Assembly: GCF_963678635.1 (NCBI RefSeq)
Contig: NC_087068.1
Coordinates: forward strand, 41,751,649-41,815,648
DNA: 64,000 bases
Direction of reading: 5' to 3'
From: Symsagittifera roscoffensis
Lineage: Eukaryota; Xenacoelomorpha; Acoela; Convolutidae
Shown: positions 28,101-40,100 of the stretch, piece by piece
How the letters are laid out: each line of letters starts with the position of its first letter
Position numbering within the stretch: position 1 is the first letter of the stretch
Notes under the pieces: model-generated
What the model was told of the DNA's origin: nothing
The model's database searches: none
Seen by the model: only the letters and a program-made list of their open reading frames with translations
Made by a program: the position numbers and the translations under genes

Positions 28101-31100
28101 GATTGAACTTTTTTGATGAAATTAAGGCAAATTGAGAAAAATATATCAATTAGTAAAAAAAAAGAAATTCGATAGTTAAATGCGACATTAAATGTCTAGA
28201 GAATACTTGGTCTCAGTGGCGAAGTCAGGTTCCCCCCTATGTACTATATTGAGATACCCATTTTTGTGACAGACACTAAAATTTTTCAAGAGGCGCCCTA
28301 AAGTCTTTCTAAAATTTTTCTAAAGGACCCTAAAGTTTTTTAAAATATTTCTTATTTTGAGGGGACAGCGCGCGCCGAAAAAAAATTTCCAAAAAGTGCC
28401 TTTTTGGCCTATTTTTCAAAACGTTTTTGCGGCGCATAAACCTTGGTCAAAATGAGGCTTTTATAGCGATTCGGCAGAGCTGAGAAAATCAGTTTGGTCG
28501 ACCTAAAAAAAGGTCTGAAAATCCGCCCCACTCCCCTCGAGAAAACTCTAGATCCGCCCACTGCTTGGTCTACAAAAGTTCCTATTAATTTTGCCTTACA
28601 CCTAGATATTGCCTTCTTTCAAAATAGCAGTTTTAAAAAAAAATTTTAATGGAAGCAACTGAATTTGCGTAATCAAAATCTAAAACTAGTTGCCAAGACT
28701 GCTTTTTATTGTTTGGTTGTATGAGGGAAAGAGAATTTAAGCGCACAAAAATTCATCTTTGATTTTGTTTGAAAAATTTTATTTTTACGCACCTTTGGAC
28801 GAAGTTCAGGATGATTCATGATGTAACCATTGTTTGTAATTGAAAATGTATATCCGTTAAGGCCAAGCTAAAACATCAATCACCAAAGAGCTTCAATTAA
28901 AAACTTTTCAGTGGCATATTTTGAAGTATAAACTGGGTAATATATGCATGTACGTACTCTGTAAGATGGCGTGTAGGTGTTCATTTCATTAATAGGCACA
29001 TCGACACCTGCTACGCCAAGCAGAATACCTTCATTAGCCTAAAATATCACACAATTATATAATCAATCCTATTAATTTGTTTGAGGTTTAGATTCCATTG
29101 CCTGTAAAACACCAAACAGGCAAGAATTATAAATTATTAATCTCCATTTTATTTTTACTTTGTTAGTATCATCAATATGATTAGGTTATACTTATTATAT
29201 AACTGAACAGTTTGTCAATAAATGTTATAAAAATTTAGACTTAGTACTTACCCTTTCGACCACGTTGTCAAAAGCGGGCGTCGAAACTGTAGTCATCAGA
29301 CGAAGGCCCTGAAAAAACAATAAATTTTACTTTCTAAAACCTTGATTTTTTTAAAGATATGGTAGGTAATAGTATGTAGATTGCTTAGAAGCGACAGCCA
29401 AATTAGAACACACAAAAACAGGTTTACGAACACACTTTCACAAACATAACAAGACTAAACTGCTCGTCGTAAATGTTTTTAAAACAAAAAATCTTGCCAC
29501 AAAATAAATGTGCGCATGTTTTTACGATTTCGTTTTTGAAACGAAAGACTTTATTTTGTATAGCCAAATCCATAGCCAAATCCGTTCAGAATCCGTACAC
29601 TTAATTGTGACTTTGAAACTCGAGATGATTTGAGGAAATTGATAACAAAAGACTCCGGTTGGTTGCTTTCAGCCCTAGGAACTGCTAAGAGGTCAAAAAA
29701 TGTAGGTAGGGTTAAATTTCATGAAATTCTACGTGGCAAAAAAAAACAACGATCGATATTCAGATCAGCCCGGAGCTTACTAACGAAATCTGTTTCTAAA
29801 TTGCAACTTAAAATGTAAGCGTTTTCTCATAATCAGGACATGGTTAACTATAAATCAAAAAAATTTTAGCTATAAAAAAACATAGAAAATTCAAACTTTG
29901 AACCCAAAAACGACAAAAAGGCATTTAGATTAAGCCATACAAAAAAAAATGCAAGCGTGCGCTTAAGTACTTGAAAATACTGGAAACTTACCATAGGGCA
30001 TAATTCTTTATTTTTTGTGGGTCGGATCGACAATCATTTTTTGAGCTTTTTTGATATGAGAAAAAGCTAACCAATTTTTAAGCAACAAAAGCATTGAATT
30101 TAATTTTAATGTCTAATCGGCTTTGCGTGACTTTGAATGAGAGTTCACATTTATGTTTTGCAGAACTGAAGGATAAAAACTTAAAATTACAGACTGAAGC
30201 TTTAAAATGAATCGTAGCTGCGCTTCGGAATTATAAGCGAACAATCAGCATTCGATGAAAAAAAAGTTGAAAAATTTAATTGTAATCAAAATTAAGTTTC
30301 TAAAAAATTACCAAAAATGGTAACACGTCGGCAAATACGGAATTTAAACCCATAATTCTGGTGCACTAAGAATTTTCAGTATTGATTTGTTTAGTATTTC
30401 CAACGATGCCCTAAATTGCCTTTATTATAAACAATCAAGGTAATTTCTCTCTTATATCAGGCGGGAAAAAATCAAATTTGAGACAATATCAAATTGGGAC
30501 TTTTATACACAAAGAAGCGCACTCAGAGAGAATCAAACTCTCAGTAACAAACATCGCTGTTTCAAAGAAAAAATCATTTTGCTTCCGCTAATTCAGACTC
30601 TGATCAGTGACATGTTATTCATGGCCAAGGCGGCAATATTGATGAATCAGCATGGATCATCCAAAGACCGACAAAGTGCTAATTCAACTCTGAATCAGCG
30701 CTGAAATTCGGGTTTTCAATTTGATGACTGCAAAAAAAACTGAGAGCAAAAAGTTGATTTTAAGTCCATGGAGGATCGATCTTACGCACAATTTTCACTT
30801 TTCGATTCTTATACATTCTGCGCCATCCTCAATTTACAAAAAGAAAGAGACAACTGATGTTACATACTAAAAACCCACTAAATGGAGGATTAAGTGTGCT
30901 TACGATAACCCGAGACTAAAAAACACTGTTGAACTATACAGAGTTTTTGAGAAAATTTGGTAGCACAATGGCAAAAAACAACCGCTTACTAAACTGCTTT
31001 TGACTTGGGCACAAACATTCCAGTGCCACGGAATGTCTTAAAGCTACTGGATCACTTTGAATGCTGTATTTCAGATCATCCTTTGAAACGGATGATTCGC

Positions 31101-34100
31101 ATTTAACCTTAGGAGTATTACTGCCTCTTGAAAATCATTTACTGAGTTAAATCAAACACCAACCTCAGTTTGCAATTTTTCAGTGTGTAATTTCGAACGA
31201 GAAATTTTTTCCGGTGCTTAAAATTTTCTAGTCCATTTTTTTCATGAGAAAGTTTGCTGAAACAATGTGTGGGCTTGTTTTTGACATGTTTCAGAATAAG
31301 TATTTCAAGTAAACTGACATTGAGTTATAATTCCATTGAACATTTTCAAGCTACTTCTGAAAATTCTTTGTCATGAAGAGACATTATATGAATATCTAGT
31401 GTTAAGAAAAAATTTTTGAATACGGGACTTTTGTTTTTATAAATTGCACTAAAATATAGACGAACATCAGACGCTTAAAAAATAAGATGTCATTTTTGAC
31501 TGACTTTGTGTTTTCTAAATATTAACACAGCCATGTCTAAATTAAAACACAATGACAGAACTGAAAATGTATCAAAATTTTATCAAATGTTTGTTATAAA
31601 TTGTCAAATCTATTAAAAATTTATATGCGGGCAAAAATATTGACGTTTTAAGATTTTTCGTATATCATGATGGGCATTGAATTTTGTCGTTGCGTATCAT
31701 TTTTTTACAACAAATCAAGAAAAATAACACCAATATATCGAATTAATTCTTTTGCGAAACGGTTTTATAATCATCTCAAATTTATTTAACCGTTTCTACG
31801 TGAACTTTTCATTTTATTAGATTCTTAAGATTTGTTCTTTGATTCACCCACAAGTTTTTCAATCACAAGCTGAATGAAATTAGAATCTAAATTAAAAAGC
31901 TCATACTGAAAACGAACTGAAAAAAGCTAAATTAGAGTAAACAAGAACTTGACATCACAGAGGATTTTTAAACTCCCCTCCTATAGAAATGCTTATACTT
32001 TTCGTGCAATAATTGATCAGTTTTTAGTGGAAAGACTGATAGAAACGAGTTCAGTTGAATGATCTCACCCCAAGCAATCTAAGTGAGCTATCACCACCCC
32101 ATAACGCAAACTCGAGACACGTGAAAGAGAATCATTTTGTTTTTAATTCAAATTCCGGAGCCGTTGTTTGACAAGAAACTAGCCAAAAAATATTAGCTTA
32201 AACCTTAAAAAAATTGATAAAAAATTATATATCACTCTGAAAATTATCAAGAAACAAGGGGCGGATCTTGAATTTTCTCGAAGGATAGGGTGGGGGGAGG
32301 GGGAGGTGCTGATTTAAAAAAATTGTCGACTTTTTTCCGCTCCCCTTAAAAATTAGTATATTTTGGCATTGGCAACAAAGGCGCATATAGAAAAATTTTA
32401 GGCATGGTCGGCCGAAAAAAAATGTCGTGAGATATTACCAAAGAGGAGATCCTTTGCTTGTTGAGTAGGTCGATTCACTGAGGGAAGGGGGCGCGTCCGC
32501 GACAGACCTCCCCCCCCCCCCCCCCCCCCCGACTCTAAAGCCCTAAATCCACCCCTGATCCCCACCCCATAAAGCAAACTCAAGTAATGTGAAATAATCA
32601 TAGTAATTTTATGTTAAATGCCGAAGCCGTTGAGCGACAATAAACTAGCCAAAGATTACTAATTTGACAAAAACAATTTTAAAAAAGTTATATAACACTG
32701 AATATTTGTAGGAAATAAAATAAATACTTGATACATTTTTGCCAAAAGACGTAACGAACAGTGTCTTAGGATTTCGTGTCGAATTTTCAGAAAAATGCTG
32801 GCTTCTAATTTGCTAAAAACGGAATAATTTTCTGATTTAACCAAGCGAGCTTCATCCTAGCTAAACTGGATTGGGGAAAGATCGTTCACTTTGTCCCAGA
32901 AATGACCAGAATCGAATCTTTTTAGAAAAGCCAGAAGATAGAATGTCGATGAACTGAGATACTGTTGTTTTTTTTACTACAGATAATACTCAACTAACTA
33001 GTCGTTTCTCTCTGAACTAACAAACATACAGCAGCATGGTTAATCTGAATAACGGGGAAAACTCCTCAATTGCTAAGGCCGAATGCGCCAACATATGTTG
33101 TCAGACAATTACAATTCATTATTCATAAGTTCAAAGGAAATAAACGGTAAAATCAGTCAGATTTGGACAGTTTAAAGGGCGTCAATTTGTTGAGAGTTTC
33201 CGCGGCGCATTCGGTCTTTCGCGCATGAGAACAGCCCCCTTAAAAACCTCACCATTATACAGCGTTGAGAAAAAAGTGGGGCAAATGTTAAACATCGCAA
33301 CCCAAGTTTCTAATTGAATGTTTAAAGAACAAAGGGGAACATCTCATTCAAAAAGCATTTTTTATCCGGAACTAAGCTAGAGGCTCAACTAAAACTGGAG
33401 ATACCTGTTCGATGTTTTTCGACTTTGTTGACTGATGCGGGATGAACTGGGTAATTTCAGAAATTTTAAATTGGGCTTCACCCAAACCCTAGTTATTGCT
33501 CTTTTAAAATACGAGTGAAATTTTTGTGATTTTAAAATTTTCCCGAAGACATATTTTTTTCAACAAAACTTTAGGGCGTAACATTTTATGCATGGAGGCT
33601 AAACCACAATATGTTGCCTCGATTAGACCCTTGATATCAGATTTAATTGTTTTCGAGAGGAGTCAAATAGTTTTAAAAAACAAGAAATCAAAACATTGAC
33701 TTTTCAAGAAATCTAAACATTGAAATCATAACATTTTATGTGAAAAAAATTGGGCGCAAACGCTAATTTAAGTGGTTTTCCGCAAATCTGACTTATCCCA
33801 GATCCATAACATTTTGTGTAAGAAATTGGGGCGTAGCCGCTGATGCAGCGGAGCTGCTGACAATTCGTCTTTTTGATTGAAATTCAAAACTCAGATTTAA
33901 AAACACAGAATTTTCTAAAAACTCAGAAAAACTTAGAAAAGTCAAAAAGTTTCAAAAAACGTTCAAAAAATCCAAAATTTGACTTTTCCGAGGGTCATAA
34001 TTTTTTGTTTAAAAAATAAAATGTGGCCGTAATTTCTTATACAAGGGAGTTTTTCAAAACCCGGTCTACCCATTGAACCCAAAATCTCTGATTTGGAAGG

Positions 34101-37100
34101 GTAGTTTTCATGAAAAGTCAAAAAATTTCAAAAAACGGTCATAAAATCTAAATTTGATTTTTCCAAGGGCCATAACTTTTTGTGTAAGAAGTTATACGTG
34201 TAACCGTTTCTGCAGGCAAATTTCGACAACCCGTTCTGTTGAATGAAAACAAAACCTTAGATTTAGTAGGGTAGTTGTCGACAAAAATAAAAAAAGTTTT
34301 GAACAAACAGTAAAACAATTTAAAAAATTTTCTGAGGGCCATAACTTTTTGTGTAAAAAAAATTGGGTGTAGCCGCTGATCCAGAGGAGTTTCCAATCAC
34401 CTTTTTTATCCGTTGAACTCAAAATCCCAAATTTGGGGGGTAGTTTTTGAGAAAATGTCAAAATTCCAAAATTATAGGTCAAATTTTCCCCCCACACTTT
34501 TTCGAAGACTGTAGAGAAAGGGGTAAGGTGAAAAGAGCCTAGGGAATTGCGCAGGCACACAGAGTAGTAGACAGACTTCCCATTGGTGCCGATTAAACAC
34601 AAACCGATAGAGTAGTGTTTGAGAAAAACTTACTTTTGTGAAAAACTGAAAAAATTTTCCAAAGCGTTTTCAAAAAAAGTTTTCAAAAAAATAATAATTA
34701 AAAAATCTGGTCCCCTACATTTTCATAATAACTGTTTCTTATCAAACAGTAATTCCAAAATTGATACGTGGCTGGGGTGGACATTCTACGGTTGGTTACT
34801 TAAAGGGGGTTTGCACGGTTGATCCAAAATAAGTCTAATTGATCATTAGACCGCGGGCGAAGAGCGGGCGAAGAGCGGACACGAAAACTTTCCTGGCGCC
34901 ACTCTGCTATAAATTACAATCTAACAGCCTTTGCTTTGAAATGTCGTTTTTTTCCAAAAATTAAGATTTGATGCTGTCGACCAATTGTCGTTTTTGAAGC
35001 TAGTTATCTCTTCTAAGGAAATTTTGACTTTCAAAAACAAAATATTGGGGGATGATAAATTTGTGTAAAAGCAGCTCAGCGCCAAAAAAATCAAGAGAAA
35101 GAATTGTGAGGTGAAAAAAAGCTACGACGTGATTAGCATCAAACAAGTTTTTTTATATTTATTTTATATTTATCTATCTAAGCTCCAGTTAAATCCTCTA
35201 ATATCATCTATATGAGCAAATACGGCTACGCTTTTTCTACCAATGATTCTGGTTGATATATTCTCCAGCTTGTCTATTCTAATAGCTTCTGAATGAAGTG
35301 TTTTATAACTTATCATGAAACTATTAAACTCTGATTATTATATTTTTCTAGCAACTGTTCTTATAGTTTCTGAATAAGTCTTTAGCTTTAACTTCAGCGT
35401 TATAACTGTCTAAGCACAACAATGACTTAGGAAATAATTTGAGGTGAGCTATTTTAAACATATAGACAAAGGGGTGTGATGCTTTTGCAAAGATGCAGCC
35501 GGAGGATCTTTTTAACAATAGCCCCCCTCCCTTTGCTAATAAAGGGGACAAAATCAGTTGCTAGCTTTAATATTCGATCATGCTTAATCATCATTCTATT
35601 TAAACTTCTATCGGGGTGAAACTTTGTTTCAAGCAGGAGCGGATGTAGCATTTTCGCGAGAGGGAGGGGGACAGATTTTAATTTTTTTTCAAGATCTCGA
35701 ATAGTAAAAATGACATTATAATACCAGGTACTGCAGGGGGTGTGGATTGTTAAAAAGATCCCAATCTAAGAATGAGCAGACATAAAGAGCTGTCTAGTGG
35801 CTTAATACTTCACCCTACGACTAAGCAGAAGATGGGGTTTTTAAGACTTACGTCCTGAAACAGAATTAGAAATGAGCATCGATTAGTTAATTTATTCATG
35901 TCAAAATAAATTCTGAAAAGTTTAACTCGAACTCATCTAAAAATGGAACAAAGACGTTTACCCAAATTTCAAAATAATGGAAATAAATTTTTGTCAACAA
36001 AAAGTGAACTCAAATGAAAAACTAAAATTAATTGATAAAAAATAGACGAAGTTTTGAAAAAATTTACCTGTGATCCAACATCCATGTATACATTAGTCCA
36101 TTTGTACCGTTTTGATTTGGCTATGACCATGGGCCGGGACAACACGTGGATGTATTGCTGAAACAGTTTGGAAAAAATTGTTAATATCTCTATTTTTTCT
36201 GCCATCTTTTATCCGCTTGAAGAATCCAGTTGATAAATCAAGGGTACAGTCTCTTAAATGTTCAAGTCTTTTTCTGTTAAAAGGCCCAAAATTTATTGTA
36301 TTGATACTTTAAAAATTAGATCATCATACTTGAAATTGATTGGATGAACTTAAATACTCGCAAAGATAGCAAATAAGCTGGCGATTTATCCACAAGTGAA
36401 AAGACCTATATACGAGCTGTTGAGCTCATTAAGGACAACATCTGCTGTGTCCCTATTTAAAATCTACATTCTTTTTTTTGGTTATTTTTTTGATCTGGTT
36501 GTTGTTGCCTCACGTTCAAGTAACGAGCACTGATAATGGTGGGCCTCGAATTTTCGACTTTTCGATTGAGAGGCAGAGACGTAGCCACTTCATCACTGCT
36601 CCCCAAAAGGAATCTGAGCTCATAATTTTAGTTTTTGGTTTTGGTACTTTCGGGTATCATAGCAGAAAAACTCAAGCTTTGCCTGCTCAATTAGAAATGA
36701 CAACAGGTATATATAATTTGCTATCTGCTCCTATTGCGAAATCGAAATGTTTATTATTCGTTACGAGGGTTCCTGCACTGACAAACTTGAGGTTGAAATA
36801 AACTCAAATCAATTTTTTTATAGATAAATTGAAAGAAATCGATTTACAATAGCCGATTTAGATACGCAAATTGATTTAAAATGGGTTGAGCCGATTCTTA
36901 CGTTAGAAAATGAATCGATTTCATTGCATGAAAAATGCAGACAAAATCGATTTAGTAAACTCATTGTTACTAATATTTGGATGAAAATGAATCCAAAATG
37001 AGTTGTCAAAAAATGGATTTAAATGGAGTTAGAATCGATGGAAATTGATTTTTCTTAAATACATTTTGGTATCAAACAAAATCGATTCTTTTCTTTGAAT

Positions 37101-40100
37101 CGATTTTTTACGTCATCGCTACATTATCTGTATAAAATCGATTGCAATCCATTTCTTGTCAGCATGGGATGGTTTGAGATTTAGATGCAGAAAGTGAACT
37201 TATTTCGAGCTTCTAGTCGGCATCATTTCACAAAAAAAAAGAATTATTGAGTAATGGTTAAAAAGTTAAAACTTTGAATGCAAATTTGGAAATATAAGCG
37301 ACCTTGAGACAAAAATATTGTCTGAAAATCTGGTGTTTTGCTCTGTTTTAATTGTTTTTTATGTTTTTTTAAAATGTTTTTTCCATTATTTTGCTATTTA
37401 ATAAGAAAAATCTAGCCAACAGACAGTTTAGAAAGAGTGAATCAACGCAAAGAAGCAAAAAAAAATTGACATGTTTTTGAAGACATATTCAACTTTCGAA
37501 TTTCAAACAAAAAAAGATATACCCGTAAAGTTCTTTTAATTTCAATAGTGGCAGTGGCACCGTATAATTGACAAGTTTTTGATAAAATTAGTCCAATTTG
37601 AGAAAACTGGATTACTAGGGAAAATTTTTTATTCCGCAGGGAAACCTAAAAAATAAAATCCACTTACAAAACTAGAAATTGATCACATTTTTAAGCTATT
37701 TAAGCTTTCTTAATTGGAGAGTGCATTCATAAGCATGAACGCACATCTTGTATTATTAGAACATTTTGAGATTTTTCTTGAAAAAAAAAACAAAGAAAAA
37801 GTCATCAAGACCTATATAAAAGTCTGAACTACGTCCATCGACTCTTAATAAAGCAACTAACCATGACATTGATTTTAACATCAGCAAGAGTGGCAATCTG
37901 AGCATACCATCCCTTATTGTTGCATGCCATCCACTTCACAGGGTCAGAATTCTTCACATCTCGGCCGATTATGTACGTGAAGACTCTGATCTAAAATGAA
38001 ATAAAACCCTATTTAGACTTAAATTTAGAACCAATTTAAGCCACGCATAAAATCATCAGAGGAGAGTTTGCATGTTCTGTTTTGAATGAAACAAATAGAA
38101 CCACCAGCACTCAAGACTAACAAAATTAGCCAGGTTGCTTTTATACGAAAATTCTTTGAGGTTCCTGGATTTGTGTGCCCTTTGATCAAAACGCCCCTGG
38201 CCATGGTTGCTTCCCGCAACTATCGATTTGTCGGAATTGAAAGACGTGCGCTCCCTGATAGTTTAGTATGGGATTATATTCGACTTTTTCAGCATTTTTT
38301 CCGCCTTTGGGAGCATTTAATCCTAGTAACCAATTTAATCCTAGTACTCCTGGAGTTTTTCCAATTGAAATCATAAAATTGGCTGCATCCACGCTGAACT
38401 CTTTTTGATCTCAGAGACGTCTTAGCAAAAGTGTTACAAGAAAAAGAAAATGTGAGGAAGAAATTTTGAGCTCAATGTACCCTTCAGATCTCTTTAAACT
38501 ATATCCCCCCTCGGGTACCTAGTAACGAATACCCCGCCCCCACTCCAATTAAGAAATAAATTAACAGTTAAGCTTATGAGAATTTTAAACCCAGTAATGA
38601 GTCCCCCACTTTTGCAAAAGGGGGGATATAGTTAAAGATATCCTACCCTTCGTTCGCTGTTGTACTCCTCGAATATCTCCTCGAAGTTGTCAACTGCCCC
38701 GTCTGTCAACAGCATAATGGCCTGATTGCACTGACTCCCGTCCTGCGACTTCTACACACACACACACAAACGGTAAACTAGAGTAGCAATGAGAAAATAG
38801 CACATTATGTTCCGACCAGGAGAATTTCAAAAAAATAGATTTTTGCGAATGCTTTTTTTTCCAAAATTGTGACACTTCTGAGCGCGAGAGAAAACCAAAT
38901 TATGGGCTTAAAAAAATGAATACTTGCCCTTAGTTCACCACACTTTCATTTTGCGAAACTATTAGCAAAAACTAGGTGTTTTTTTTTTTCAAAAAAAAAT
39001 CCGGGAAACGATTAAGTGAACCTTCAAAATTAGCTTTCAATAAGTAAGAACTTAGTTTTTTACAGTTTATTTAACAACTCTATAGGCTCCAACTGCTGGT
39101 TTTGCTTGCTTTCTTTTGTCTTTTTTTAATATTGATCACACCAATAAAAATGAGATTCAACATGATACGATTACTTGTGGTACTTGATTTTGCTGGAAAA
39201 AAGTGTTTTCAAACAAATGAAAACTGAAAGGCATCACCTGAATACAAAACCGAAGAAAAGCTGGTCACATTGGGGTTATATTTACAGATAATTAGAAAAA
39301 CTTTCAAAAAAGTGATAATTCGCAAATTTATTCCAAGTGTTCTAGCTAGCGCTTTTTCGAACTGATCAAATCTGCAATTGCTCATTATTATATTTTCTTA
39401 ACGTCGTGCAAAAACTCTCCTTACGTCGTAGTTTTTTTATGTTACAAAAACAGTTTATTAATGAGTAAGCGCAAAAATTGAATCTAAATCGAGGCATTAG
39501 CATAGTGGAATGGCGTTTCATTCGAGAGCGTCAGATAGTGTAATCAATTCCCTGCCATGGCAGTGATAGTATGTCAGGACGAGCTCTCGCTTGACCTCAA
39601 ACTTCAATTTTACCTCAGCATGGCCAATTTGGGCTACAATGCTTGTACCGCGTGACAGTTCTGGATGCAAACAAAAGAGTTTGGCTCAACAAAATGACTC
39701 AATCTGGAATGAGGAGAAAATAAGAGAAACTGACTATGCATAGACACGGTAGAGTGCTAAGCTTTTTATAGATTCTCGGCACTTTGTTTCTTACATGCAG
39801 TCTTATGTTAAACTTCGTCGCACATCATACAAATGGTCTATTCATATCAAACTAGGTACCCATTGCCTGTTACTACTTTTTTACCGTACCTATCTCTACC
39901 CTCTCTCGCGAAGTTGTTCAGACTCTTTTGTTCTCAATAATTTTGGTAAAATATTTTCATTGACTTTTGAATCACGTCTGAAAAAGGAATCAAAATTACG
40001 CATCATTTGAGTCTTTATGATGTCTCTATGAGCAACCAAAATGTGCTCAAAAAACAACCCTAGCTTAAATTCTTTCTTTGACCTTATGTTTTCAGAGCAA

